From contig NZ_KB905467.1 of the NCBI RefSeq assembly GCF_000381365.1, positions 303,604 to 367,603 of the forward strand: a DNA stretch of 64,000 nucleotides. The letters run 5' to 3'. The position numbers were made by a program, and so were the translations under genes. The DNA is from Bacteroides salyersiae WAL 10018 = DSM 18765 = JCM 12988. Its GTDB lineage: Bacteria; Bacteroidota; Bacteroidia; Bacteroidales; Bacteroidaceae. This document shows positions 55,221-64,000 of this stretch, one piece after another (position 1 is the stretch's first letter; every line of letters begins with the position of its first letter). The notes under the pieces were generated by a model, which saw only the letters and a program-made list of their open reading frames with translations, made no database searches and was not told the DNA's origin.

Positions 55221-57677
55221 ATGAGAAAATTGTATTTATGTTTTGTGAGTGTGTTTTTATCTTTTTCTGCGCTTTGGGCGGAGGGAACGGATTATACCCG
55301 GGGACTTTCCATTTGGTTCGATACCCCGAACAGTCTGGATGGAAGGGCGATCTGGTTGCGTGCTGACGGATCGGGGATGAATCCCGATAGAGAGTGGGAA
55401 AATGCTTCTTTACCGATTGGAAACGGTAGCTTAGGGGCTAATATATTAGGCTCGGTAGCTGCAGAACGGATTACCTTGAATGAAAAGACCCTTTGGAAAG
55501 GAGGTCCGAATACAGCCGGAGGGGCCGACTATTATTGGAAAGTGAATAAACAGTCGGCTTCGGTAATGGAAGAGATACGGCAGGCATTTACCGATGGCGA
55601 TTATGAAAAGGCAGAATTGCTGACTCGGAAGAACTTTAATGGTTTGGCACATTACGAGGAGGGAGATGAGACTCCTTTCCGTTTCGGATCATTCACTACG
55701 ATGGGAGAAATTTATGTGGAAACCGGATTGAGCGAGATAGGGATGAGTGACTATTACCGGGCACTCTCGCTGGATTCGGCTATGGCGGTGGTGAGTTTTA
55801 AGAAAGATAATACCCGGTATATGCGTAAATACTTTATTTCGTATCCGGATAGCGTAATGGCGATGAAGTTCACTGCTAATAAAACCGGGAAACAGAACCT
55901 GGTACTCCGTTATTATCCGAATTCGGAGGCAAAGAGCAGTCTGCGTGCGGACGATACCGACGGATTATTATATACTGGAGTATTGGAGAATAATGGGATG
56001 AAGTTTGCAATCCGTATCAAAGCGATAACGAAGGGAGGAACGACGACCGTAGAACAAGATCGTCTGATAGTGAAAGATGCCGATGAAGTAGTTTTCTTGT
56101 TGACTGCCGATACGGATTATAAGATGAATTTTCAACCGGATTTTAAAGATCCGAAGACATACGTGGGGAGCGATCCGGAGCAGACGACCCGAAAAACAAT
56201 GGAAGGAGCTATCCGGAAAGGATATGATGAACTATATCGTGCCCATGAAGCGGATTATACCTCTCTTTTCAACCGTGTGAAGTTACAATTGAATCCGGAG
56301 GTAACTGCCCGGAATCTGCCTACCAATCTGCGTTTGGCAAACTATCGGAAAGGGCAGGCCGATTATCGTCTGGAGGAGTTGTATTATCAATACGGCCGTT
56401 ATCTGTTGATCGCTTGTTCCCGTCCGGGTAATATGCCTGCAAACCTGCAGGGCATGTGGCACAACAACTTGAATGGTCCCTGGCGTGTGGATTATCATAA
56501 CAACATCAATATACAGATGAATTATTGGCCGGCCTGCTCCACCAATTTAGGAGAATGTACCCGGCCGTTGGTTGATTTTATCCGGAGCTTGGTGAAGCCC
56601 GGTGCAGAAACGGCAAAAGCTTATTTCAATGCCCGTGGGTGGACAGCTTCTATTTCCGCCAATATTTTCGGTTTTACGTCGCCTTTGTCGAGCGAAGATA
56701 TGTCATGGAATTTTAATCCGATGGCAGGTCCCTGGCTGGCTACCCATATTTGGGAATATTACGACTATACGCGTGACAAGGAATTCCTGAAAAGTACGGG
56801 ATACGATCTACTTAAAAGCAGTGCACAGTTCACAGTGGATTATTTGTGGTATAAACCAGACGGAACTTATACGGCTGCTCCTTCCACTTCACCGGAACAC
56901 GGTCCGGTGGATGAGGGGACTACCTTTGTACATGCAGTGGTGCGTGAAATCCTGCTGAATGCCATTGAAGCAAGTAAGGTGCTGGGAGTGGACAAGAAAG
57001 AACGAAAAGAGTGGGAGTATGTGCTTGCGCATCTGGCTCCTTATAAGATAGGACGTTACGGGCAGTTGATGGAGTGGTCCAGAGACATCGACGATCCGGA
57101 AGACGAGCATCGTCATGTGAATCATCTGTTCGGATTGCATCCGGGGCATACCCTGTCTCCGGTGACGACTCCGGAATTGGCTCAGGCTGCCCGGGTGGTG
57201 CTCGAACATCGTGGAGATGGAGCTACCGGATGGAGTATGGGTTGGAAACTGAACCAATGGGCAAGATTGCAGGATGGAAATCATGCTTATAAACTGTATG
57301 GCAATCTGTTGAAGAATGGGACATTGGATAATTTGTGGGATACGCATGCGCCTTTCCAGATCGACGGGAATTTTGGAGGTACGGCAGGTATCACCGAAAT
57401 GCTGCTGCAAAGTCATATGGGATTCATTCAGTTGCTGCCTGCACTGCCGGATGCGTGGCAAGACGGTTCGGTAAGCGGAATTTGTGCAAGAGGCGGTTTT
57501 GAAGTGAATCTTTCGTGGAAGGATGGCAAGTTGGCAGAGGCGGTAGTGACCTCTGAAAAGGGTGTTCCGTGTACGGTGAGATACGAAGATAAGACGTTGT
57601 CTTTTAAGACAAAGAAAGGTAGCAGCTACCGGATTATAATGGACAATAATGAACTGAAAAAGAAAATAATTGAATGA
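55221..57677 (+). CDS. GH95-family alpha-L-fucosidase
   Basis: 818 residues with a signal peptide (1-20). N-terminal beta domain (about 40-300, WENASLPIGNGSLGANILG), helical (alpha/alpha)6 barrel (about 330-720) and C-terminal beta domain. The GH95 site is complete: Asn pair in YHNNINIQMNYWPA, Glu559 in STSPEHGPVDE and Asp715 in FQIDGNFGGTAG. It removes alpha-1,2-fucose (or alpha-galactose in some members) from ends of mucin and milk-type glycans. The stop overlaps the GH2 start (ATGA). Confidence 0.92.
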   Translation: MRKLYLCFVSVFLSFSALWAEGTDYTRGLSIWFDTPNSLDGRAIWLRADGSGMNPDREWENASLPIGNGSLGANILGSVAAERITLNEKTLWKGGPNTAGGADYYWKVNKQSASVMEEIRQAFTDGDYEKAELLTRKNFNGLAHYEEGDETPFRFGSFTTMGEIYVETGLSEIGMSDYYRALSLDSAMAVVSFKKDNTRYMRKYFISYPDSVMAMKFTANKTGKQNLVLRYYPNSEAKSSLRADDTDGLLYTGVLENNGMKFAIRIKAITKGGTTTVEQDRLIVKDADEVVFLLTADTDYKMNFQPDFKDPKTYVGSDPEQTTRKTMEGAIRKGYDELYRAHEADYTSLFNRVKLQLNPEVTARNLPTNLRLANYRKGQADYRLEELYYQYGRYLLIACSRPGNMPANLQGMWHNNLNGPWRVDYHNNINIQMNYWPACSTNLGECTRPLVDFIRSLVKPGAETAKAYFNARGWTASISANIFGFTSPLSSEDMSWNFNPMAGPWLATHIWEYYDYTRDKEFLKSTGYDLLKSSAQFTVDYLWYKPDGTYTAAPSTSPEHGPVDEGTTFVHAVVREILLNAIEASKVLGVDKKERKEWEYVLAHLAPYKIGRYGQLMEWSRDIDDPEDEHRHVNHLFGLHPGHTLSPVTTPELAQAARVVLEHRGDGATGWSMGWKLNQWARLQDGNHAYKLYGNLLKNGTLDNLWDTHAPFQIDGNFGGTAGITEMLLQSHMGFIQLLPALPDAWQDGSVSGICARGGFEVNLSWKDGKLAEAVVTSEKGVPCTVRYEDKTLSFKTKKGSSYRIIMDNNELKKKIIE

Positions 57678-60343
57678 TGAAGAAAGGACTTTTTTTATTG
57701 CTGTTGCTTTGGTTATGGATGATACCGGCCGAAGCGGCTTATCAGCCTCAGTATTCAGTGGCCGGCTTCTATCCTTTGGATGATACCGGACGTACGGTGT
57801 ACTCCATGAATCCTGCCTGGCGTTTCCATAAGGGAAGTGCCCCTGAAGCGTATCGGGTGGATTTTGAAGACAGTGCCTGGGAAGTGGTTTCATTGCCGGA
57901 CGGAATAGAGTATCAGCCGACGGAAGCCAGTGGGTGTACGAATTATCAAGGGGAGGTATGGTATCGTAAGCATTTTACTCCGGTAGATGAATGGAAGAAT
58001 AAGAAGCTGTTCCTGCATTTCGAGGCGATCATGGGTAAATCTAAAGTCTGGATTAACGGACATTTGGTGAATGAACACTTCGGAGGATATCTGCCGGTTA
58101 TTGCGGATGTTACCGCCTATGTGGATTTTGGAAAAGACAATGTGATAGCCGTATGCGCTGATAATAGCGACGATCCTTCGTATCCTCCCGGTAAGGCGCA
58201 GGATGTACTGGATTTTACTTATAGCGGAGGAATTTACCGCGACTGCTGGCTGATTGCCCATAACGATGTGTACATTACAGATCCGAATTATGAAAATAAG
58301 GTAGCGGGTGGCGGATTATTTGTTGCTTATAATAATGTGTCGGAAGAAAGCGCGGATGTATTGCTGGATATTCAGGTAAGAAATGACCGTAAACAGTCTT
58401 TTAATGGAAAGGTGGTTTATGAATTGCTCGATGCCAATGGCGGGAAAGTGGGTGAAGCTGGCCGTAAACTTTCCATAGGCAAAGGAAAGGCGGTTTCCGG
58501 TGCCAGTAAGATAAAATTGTCTGCTCCGCATCTCTGGTCGCCGGAGTCGCCCTATTTGTATCAGTTGCATGTGTATATAAAAGATAATCAAGGAAATGTG
58601 ATTGATGGTTATCGTCGTCGTATCGGTGTGCGCAGCATAGAGTTTAAGGGGAAGGACGGTTTTTGGCTGAACGGGAAACCTTATGAAGCTCCCCTGATAG
58701 GTGCTAACCGGCACCAGGATTTTGCGATTGTGGGCAATGCACTGTCTAATGGCATGCATTGGCGGGATGCAAAGAAATTGAGGGATGCCGGATTGAAAGT
58801 GATCAGAAATGCCCATTATCCGCAAGATCCCGCCTTTATGGATGCTTGTGATGAATTGGGGCTTTTCGTAATAGTCAATACTCCGGGATGGCAGTTCTGG
58901 AATGAGGCTCCGGAATTTGCGCAACGGGTTTATTCTGATATTCGCAATATGGTGCGTCGGGATCGGAATCACCCTTCCGTATGGATGTGGGAGCCGATTT
59001 TGAATGAGACGTGGTATCCGGCGGATTTTGCACAAAACGTGAAAAACATCGTGATGGAAGAATATCCGTATCCTTATTGCTATACAGGATGTGATTCGGA
59101 GGCGAAAGGACACGAATATTTTCCGGTACTTTTTAAGCACCCGCAACTGGGAGGAGTAGATAAAGAGGAAGCGGAACATCCGGAAATTACTTACTTTACC
59201 CGTGAATGGGGAGATAATGTGGACGATTGGTCATCGCACAATTCTCCCAGTCGTGCCAGCCGTGCCTGGGGAGAAACTCCCATGCTGATTCAGGCACAGG
59301 GGTATGCGAATCCTTCTTATCCGTATACCTGTTATGAGACGCTGTATCAGACAACCCGGCAGCATATCGGCGGATGTCTGTGGCATTCGTTCGATCATCA
59401 GAGGGGCTATCATCCCGATCCTTTTTACGGGGGGATTATGGATGCTTTCCGGCAGCCGAAGTATTCGTATTATATGTTTCAGGCGCAACGTAGCCCGCAG
59501 AAAAGCGATTTGATAGCCGAAACGGGGCCGATGGTATACATCGCACACGCGATGACTCCTTTCTCACCCAAAGATGTGACGGTTTATTCCAATTGTGACG
59601 AGGTTCGTCTTACGGTATTTAAAGAGGGAAAACAGTATCATTTTAAAAAGGAGAAAAGGGAGAAGGGAATGCCGTCTCCGGTGATTACGTTTAAGGATGC
59701 GTATGATTTTATGCAGGATAAGGCTTTGTCGCGTAAAAGAAAGCAGGCGGATGTATATATGTTTGCAGAGGGGCTTATCGATGGAAAAGTGGTGGCTACT
59801 CATCGGGTATCTCCGGCACGTCGTCCGTCCCGGCTTTTGCTGTGGGTTGATAATGAGGGGATGCAGATGGAAGCCAATGGCTCGGATATAGTTACGGTAG
59901 TAGCTGCTGTGGCAGATGAAAACGGGAATATCAAACGTTTGAATAACTATTTCGTTCGTTTCGAGATTGAAGGTGAAGGTACGATTTTGGGTGATGAGGA
60001 CATTATGGCGAATCCACGTCCCGTACAATGGGGGACGGCACCTGTATTGGTGAAGTCGACTACCCGTCCCGGCAAGATTAAGGTTCGGGCTTCCGTATTG
60101 GTGGAAGGTACACAGATGCCCGCCAGTGAAACGATTGAAATAGAGACTTATCCGGCAACTGTTCCTTTGATTTTTGATGAGGCCGAAGAGAATGCTATGG
60201 GTAAGATAGTCAGAAAGAAAACTACCGGGAAAACGGAAGACGAAGATTGTGCACGCGAAGTGAAGAGATTACAAATGGAATTGAATCAATATAAACTGAA
60301 AGAGGTGGAACAACAACAAACGGATTTCGGTGAAAAAAGATGA
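57674..60343 (+). CDS. GH2-family glycoside hydrolase
   Basis: 889 residues with a signal peptide (1-21). Sugar-binding domain (about 50-190), Ig-like domain (about 195-330), barrel (about 335-620) with acid/base Glu445 (WEPILNETWYP) and probable nucleophile Glu511 (FTREWGDN), then DUF4982/Ig-like C-terminal domains. It differs from LacZ-type GH2 and lacks the small-chain domain; beta-galactosidase is most likely, beta-glucuronidase or mannosidase possible. Oddly, the last about 30 residues are charged and helical (REVKRLQMELNQYKLKEVEQQQ), a coiled-coil tail. Coupled to GH95 by a 4-bp overlap and to GH29 by 13 bp. Confidence 0.87.
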   Translation: MMKKGLFLLLLLWLWMIPAEAAYQPQYSVAGFYPLDDTGRTVYSMNPAWRFHKGSAPEAYRVDFEDSAWEVVSLPDGIEYQPTEASGCTNYQGEVWYRKHFTPVDEWKNKKLFLHFEAIMGKSKVWINGHLVNEHFGGYLPVIADVTAYVDFGKDNVIAVCADNSDDPSYPPGKAQDVLDFTYSGGIYRDCWLIAHNDVYITDPNYENKVAGGGLFVAYNNVSEESADVLLDIQVRNDRKQSFNGKVVYELLDANGGKVGEAGRKLSIGKGKAVSGASKIKLSAPHLWSPESPYLYQLHVYIKDNQGNVIDGYRRRIGVRSIEFKGKDGFWLNGKPYEAPLIGANRHQDFAIVGNALSNGMHWRDAKKLRDAGLKVIRNAHYPQDPAFMDACDELGLFVIVNTPGWQFWNEAPEFAQRVYSDIRNMVRRDRNHPSVWMWEPILNETWYPADFAQNVKNIVMEEYPYPYCYTGCDSEAKGHEYFPVLFKHPQLGGVDKEEAEHPEITYFTREWGDNVDDWSSHNSPSRASRAWGETPMLIQAQGYANPSYPYTCYETLYQTTRQHIGGCLWHSFDHQRGYHPDPFYGGIMDAFRQPKYSYYMFQAQRSPQKSDLIAETGPMVYIAHAMTPFSPKDVTVYSNCDEVRLTVFKEGKQYHFKKEKREKGMPSPVITFKDAYDFMQDKALSRKRKQADVYMFAEGLIDGKVVATHRVSPARRPSRLLLWVDNEGMQMEANGSDIVTVVAAVADENGNIKRLNNYFVRFEIEGEGTILGDEDIMANPRPVQWGTAPVLVKSTTRPGKIKVRASVLVEGTQMPASETIEIETYPATVPLIFDEAEENAMGKIVRKKTTGKTEDEDCAREVKRLQMELNQYKLKEVEQQQTDFGEKR

Positions 60344-60356
60344 ATAGAGAAGTACA

Positions 60357-62171
60357 ATGAAGAAAATTTTATTATCAATGGCTCTGCTTGCTGCGGTTTG
60401 TAGCGGGCAGGCACAAAACGGAGAAGAGTATTATGTGAAGCATCTGGATTTTCCACAGGGTGCTACACTTCAAGAGAAAGTGGATATGGCGGCAAGATTG
60501 GTACCGACGCCACAACAGTTGGCTTGGCAACAGATGGAACTGACTGCTTTCCTGCATTTCGGTATCAATACCTTTACAGGTCGTGAATGGGGAGACGGGA
60601 CAGAAGATCCGGCCCTGTTCAATCCGACACAGTTGGATGCAGAGCAGTGGGTGCGTACATTGAAAGAAGCCGGTTTTAAGATGGTGCTTCTCACGGCGAA
60701 GCATCATGACGGTTTTTGTTTGTGGCCTACCAAGACTACGGCTCATTCGGTAGCTTCTTCATCTTGGAAGAATGGTAAAGGGGATGTGGTGAAGGAACTT
60801 CGGGACGCTTGTGATAAGTATGACATGAAATTCGGAGTGTATCTGTCTCCCTGGGATAGAAATGCGGCATGCTATGGGGATTCTCCGAAATATAACGAGT
60901 TTTTCATTCAGCAATTGACAGAGTTGCTTTCCAACTATGGGGAAGTGCACGAGGTGTGGTTCGATGGTGCCAATGGTGAAGGGCCTAATGGCAAGAAACA
61001 GGTTTATGACTGGGATGCATTCTATAAAACGATCCAGAAGTTACAACCGAAAGCTGTAATGGCTATTATGGGTGACGATGTGCGCTGGGTAGGCAACGAG
61101 AAAGGAATCGGCCGCGAGACGGAATGGAGTGCTACCGTGCTTACTCCGGGAATCTATTCCCGTTCGGAGAAAAACAACAAACAGTTGGGGGTATTTGGCA
61201 AGGCGCAGGATTTGGGAAGTCGGGATATACTCGGAAATGCAACGGAACTTTTCTGGTATCCTTCGGAGGTAGATGTTTCTATTCGTCCGGGTTGGTTCTA
61301 TCATCAGGAAGAGGATAGTAAGGTGAAAAGCCTGAAACATTTGACGGATATTTATTTTCAGTCTGTCGGTTATAATTCGGTTTTACTGTTGAATATACCG
61401 CCGGATCGCCGGGGATTGATAAACGAAGCGGATGTGACCCGTTTGAAAGAGTTTGCCGAATATCGTAAACAGACTTTTGCCGATGACAGGGTGAAAGGCG
61501 GACAGAAGTTATGGGAAGCGAAACCGGGTGAAGAACGCATTTATAAACTGAAATCGGGTTCGGAGATCAATGTAGTGATGTTGCAGGAGGATATTTCGAA
61601 AGGACAGCGTGTGGAAGAATTTTCGGTAGAGGCACATACTGCTGATGGCTGGAAAGAGGTAGGGCAGGGGACTACCGTAGGTTATAAACGTATGTTACGT
61701 TTCCCTGCAGTAAAAACCGATCGGTTGAAAATTAAAATAAAGAATTGCCGTCTGACCGCCAATATCAGTAAGATAGCTGCTTTTTATGCGGTTCCTTTAC
61801 AGGAAGAGGGTGAAACGGTCGATTGGAACAATCTGCCGCGTTCTGCTTGGAAACAGGTTTCTGCTTCTCCGCTCGTTATTGATTTAGGCAGTCCGGTATC
61901 GTTGGGGGCTTTTACTTATGCTCCTGCCAAAGCCGAAGCCAAGCCGACAATGGCGTTCCGGTATAAATTCTTTGTGAGCTTGGATGGTAATAATTGGAAA
62001 GAAGTTCCTTCAAGTGGAGAGTTTAGTAACATTATGCATAATCCGCTTCCGCAAACGGTATCATTTAAGGAGAAGGTGAAAGCCCGGTTTATCAAATTAG
62101 AAGCTACTACACCGACAGATACTCCTGCTGTGGTGGAAATAAATGAAATCGGGGTAACGGTGAATAAATAA
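60357..62171 (+). CDS. GH29-family alpha-L-fucosidase
   Basis: 604 residues with a signal peptide (1-19, ending GQAQ). GH29 barrel (about 45-370): FLHFGINTFTGREWGDG, LLTAKHHDGFCLWPTKTTAHSV, and nucleophile Asp203 in VWFDGANGEG. C-terminal beta-sandwich domains (about 400-604), the last discoidin-like (FKEKVKARFIKLEATTPT). The EWGDGTEDPALFNP form fits the GH29 group active on alpha-1,3/1,4-fucose of Lewis structures, which is inference. Together with GH95 the operon covers both fucose linkage types. Confidence 0.93.
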   Translation: MKKILLSMALLAAVCSGQAQNGEEYYVKHLDFPQGATLQEKVDMAARLVPTPQQLAWQQMELTAFLHFGINTFTGREWGDGTEDPALFNPTQLDAEQWVRTLKEAGFKMVLLTAKHHDGFCLWPTKTTAHSVASSSWKNGKGDVVKELRDACDKYDMKFGVYLSPWDRNAACYGDSPKYNEFFIQQLTELLSNYGEVHEVWFDGANGEGPNGKKQVYDWDAFYKTIQKLQPKAVMAIMGDDVRWVGNEKGIGRETEWSATVLTPGIYSRSEKNNKQLGVFGKAQDLGSRDILGNATELFWYPSEVDVSIRPGWFYHQEEDSKVKSLKHLTDIYFQSVGYNSVLLLNIPPDRRGLINEADVTRLKEFAEYRKQTFADDRVKGGQKLWEAKPGEERIYKLKSGSEINVVMLQEDISKGQRVEEFSVEAHTADGWKEVGQGTTVGYKRMLRFPAVKTDRLKIKIKNCRLTANISKIAAFYAVPLQEEGETVDWNNLPRSAWKQVSASPLVIDLGSPVSLGAFTYAPAKAEAKPTMAFRYKFFVSLDGNNWKEVPSSGEFSNIMHNPLPQTVSFKEKVKARFIKLEATTPTDTPAVVEINEIGVTVNK

Positions 62172-62235
62172 CGTCCACTCGCAACAAGGATGCTGCAGCA
62201 TAGCTTCTCCTCCTTTTGGAAGCCATACGGAATAT

Positions 62236-62254
62236 AAAGTTATATCGAACTTAG
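62236..62254 (+). repeat. Leader motif shared with the acetyltransferase at 54 kb, copy 2
   Basis: AAAGTTATATCGAACTTAG, 17 bp upstream of the sulfatase ATG. See copy at 53911-53929. Confidence 0.55.
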
Positions 62255-62270
62255 ATTAAATAAATAATTG

Positions 62271-63815
62271 ATGAGTACAATGAACATAAATAAGCGTAAT
62301 TTATATACTACCGCCTCTGCTTTGGTTTTGTCTGGGCCATTAGTGGCTCAGCAACCGAATATTATTCTTTTTCTGGTGGATGATATGGGGTGGCAGGATA
62401 CCTCAGTTCCTTTCGGGGCAGAGCCCACCAAGTTGAACGAAATTTATCATACCCCCAATATGGAGAGGTTGGCACAAAAAGGGGTGAAATTTACTCATGC
62501 TTATGCAAATTCCATCAGCTCTCCGTCGCGGGTAAGTCTTTTTACCGGGGCAAATGCTGCAAGACATCGGGTAACTAACTGGACCTTGAAGAAAAATGTT
62601 TCTACTGATCGCAAAAACGATCTGTTGGAATTTGGAGATTGGAATTACAATGGTTTGTGTCCGGAAGAGGGTGTGCCTTATACATTTTATGCCAAATGTC
62701 TACCCGAACTGCTTCGGGAAAACGGATATACAACCATGATGGTGGGTAAAGCGCATTTTGGATCATTGGATACTCCGGCAGCTGATCCGTTAACAATTGG
62801 CTTCGACTATAACATTGCCGGACATGCTGCCGGAGCGATGGGGAGTTATTTGGGAGAAGAAGGATACGGGGCTACCGGAAACCCCGAGTGGGCGAAGATA
62901 TGGGCCGTTCCCAATCTGGAAAAGTATCATGGTACGGATACGTTTTTGACTGAAGCTTTGACGTTAGAGGCTAAAGGATTGATGGATAAGGCACTGCTTA
63001 AGCAAAAACCTTTCTTTTTGTATATGAGTCATTATGCAGTTCATGCTCCATTTGCTACCGATAAGAGGTTTTATGATAAGTATATTGCTAAAGGACTTTC
63101 TCATAAAGAAGCGCAGTATGCCGGACTGGTGGAAGGTATGGATAAGAGTTTGGGCGATCTGATGGATTATCTGGAAGAAAAAGGTATCGCACAAAATACG
63201 GTTGTCATTTTTATGTCGGATAACGGTGGTTATACAATAGGCCGTCCGGATAAGAACTTTCCATTAAGTGAGGGAAAAGGGTCACTGAAGGAGGGAGGTA
63301 TTCGTGAGCCGATGATCGTCTACTGGCCGGGGGTGACGCAACCTTCTGCCGAAAATGCGACACCGGTGATTATTGAGGATTTCTTTCCCAGTATTTTGGA
63401 ACTTGCCGGGGTAAAGAAAGGAATACATACTCCGCAAGTTGTGGATGGAAAAAGTTTTGTGCCATTCCTGAAGGGAAAACGGGGGGATATGAAACGTCCT
63501 TTATATTTTCATTATCCCAATAATTGGGGGGAACGTCATGGTACTACCGGTGCCCCGCAAAGCGCTATTATTGAGGGAGACTGGAAACTGATTTATTATT
63601 ATGAATCACAGACTTCTGCTTTGTTTAATTTGAAAGATGACCTGTCGGAATTGCACAATCTTATCAATGAGGAGGCATGCGGGAAAATCGCTGCCAAGTT
63701 GGCGAAAGATTTGACTCGTCATTTGAAGAAAACAAATGCTATCATACCTGTATTGAAATCAACCGGTAGGCCGGTGAGATATCCGGATGGAACAGAGATA
63801 AAAACGGTTTCTTAA
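62271..63815 (+). CDS. Secreted S1-family sulfatase, serine type
   Basis: The ATG at 62271 is used; a TTG just before it is in frame but needless, and the second ATG at 62280 is an alternative. 514 residues. A short signal peptide (about to VAQQ) leads to metal ligands in FLVDDMGWQDTS and FMSDNGGYT. Formylglycine Ser is in SSPSRVSLFTGANAARH. VGKAHFGSLDTPA replaces the more common GKWH: Ala stands where Trp is usual. The DNGGYTIGRPDKNFPLSEGKGSLKEGGIREPMIV segment is typical of sulfatases acting on galactose or GalNAc sulfate, but the substrate is inferred. Last gene of the GH95-GH2-GH29 group. Confidence 0.88.
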   Translation: MSTMNINKRNLYTTASALVLSGPLVAQQPNIILFLVDDMGWQDTSVPFGAEPTKLNEIYHTPNMERLAQKGVKFTHAYANSISSPSRVSLFTGANAARHRVTNWTLKKNVSTDRKNDLLEFGDWNYNGLCPEEGVPYTFYAKCLPELLRENGYTTMMVGKAHFGSLDTPAADPLTIGFDYNIAGHAAGAMGSYLGEEGYGATGNPEWAKIWAVPNLEKYHGTDTFLTEALTLEAKGLMDKALLKQKPFFLYMSHYAVHAPFATDKRFYDKYIAKGLSHKEAQYAGLVEGMDKSLGDLMDYLEEKGIAQNTVVIFMSDNGGYTIGRPDKNFPLSEGKGSLKEGGIREPMIVYWPGVTQPSAENATPVIIEDFFPSILELAGVKKGIHTPQVVDGKSFVPFLKGKRGDMKRPLYFHYPNNWGERHGTTGAPQSAIIEGDWKLIYYYESQTSALFNLKDDLSELHNLINEEACGKIAAKLAKDLTRHLKKTNAIIPVLKSTGRPVRYPDGTEIKTVS

Positions 63816-63831
63816 TTGAATAATTTTATTA

Positions 63832-63931
63832 TAGTAGTTAAGTAGTAAGTAGTCAAGTAGTTAAGTAGAAATGATTTGCCTGATGTGTTTTTCTTGACTA
63901 CTTACTACTTGACTACTTTTTACTTAACTAC
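63832..63931. repeat. Inverted repeat of GTAGTTAA/GTAGTAA units (family B, copy 2)
   Basis: The left arm (63832-63869) repeats AGTAGTTAAGTAGTAAGTAG-like words. The right arm (63893-63931) has the complementary CTTGACTACTTACTACTTG form. It lies between the sulfatase and a convergent gene, the same setting as at 20801-21073, and may act as a two-way terminator. Confidence 0.75.
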
Positions 63932-63951
63932 TGATCATGAATTGTTGAGGC

Positions 63952-64000
63952 CTAATTGTTTCTTATTATTTCAAAGTCGGTATATATAGGTAGATGATCG
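63952..64000 (-). CDS. C-terminal end of an endonuclease/exonuclease/phosphatase-family protein (partial)
   Basis: The minus strand from the window edge reads DHLPIYTDFEIIRNN and a stop. The S-DHLP-x-x-x-DF pattern is the invariant end of the EEP superfamily (DNase I-like, with the final catalytic His). Only 15 residues are visible, so the call is tentative. It converges on the sulfatase across the family-B repeat. Confidence 0.5.
   Translation of the reverse strand, partial: DHLPIYTDFEIIRNN

Noticed and set aside
56889..57893. 334-codon antisense frame across GH95 and GH2
   Set aside because: Shadow of two well-supported genes with conserved catalytic residues on the plus strand; no motif of its own.

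Overview
The window comes from a gut Bacteroides or close relative. The evidence is a SusC/SusD pair, a hybrid two-component system, serine-type sulfatases, Bacteroidetes -7 promoters (TAnnTTTG), few Shine-Dalgarno sites, and signal peptides and lipoboxes of the usual Bacteroides kind.

Left end (1-5.9 kb): one end of a prophage. It holds a partial tail fibre with leucine-rich-like repeats, a holin-like protein, an M15 endolysin, a membrane-anchored small protein, small accessory genes on both strands and a tyrosine recombinase. The recombinase lies next to the 3' end of a tRNA-Ala(GGC) gene, the probable attachment site.

Core chromosome (6-31 kb): DUF4286 and ruvC; pullulanase and a double-ATPase ABC protein; an esterase and a cytosolic PAS histidine kinase; gpmA and class I aldolase fbaB. 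Next come two sulfatases on either side of a 1315-residue hybrid two-component regulator, an MscS channel with a transaldolase-like aldolase, an OmpA protein, a tandem pair of GH43 lipoproteins and an M48-like protein whose zinc motif is broken.

Polysaccharide utilization locus (31-64 kb): secreted protein, LamG-GH18, SusC, SusD; then GlcNAc-6-sulfatase-like protein, GH20 and GH2; then after an interruption a NagX/HGSNAT-like acetyltransferase, GH95, GH2, GH29 and a fourth sulfatase. Together these suggest uptake and trimming of a sulfated, fucosylated, GlcNAc/Gal-containing host glycan such as mucin O-glycan, keratan sulfate or N-glycan. Three promoters in this stretch carry the same two boxes 31 bp apart, at a fixed distance from the -7 element, so they look like one regulon.

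A five-gene operon (47.8-53.2 kb) sits inside the locus and lacks the shared boxes: CotH-like kinase, VTC-type polyphosphate polymerase domain, DUF4956 membrane protein, DUF2490 outer-membrane protein and a DUF4353 surface lipoprotein. It is the best candidate here for a poorly described system. Four intergenic or gene-end sites carry long imperfect inverted repeats built from 7-8 bp units, and two of these run into coding sequence.
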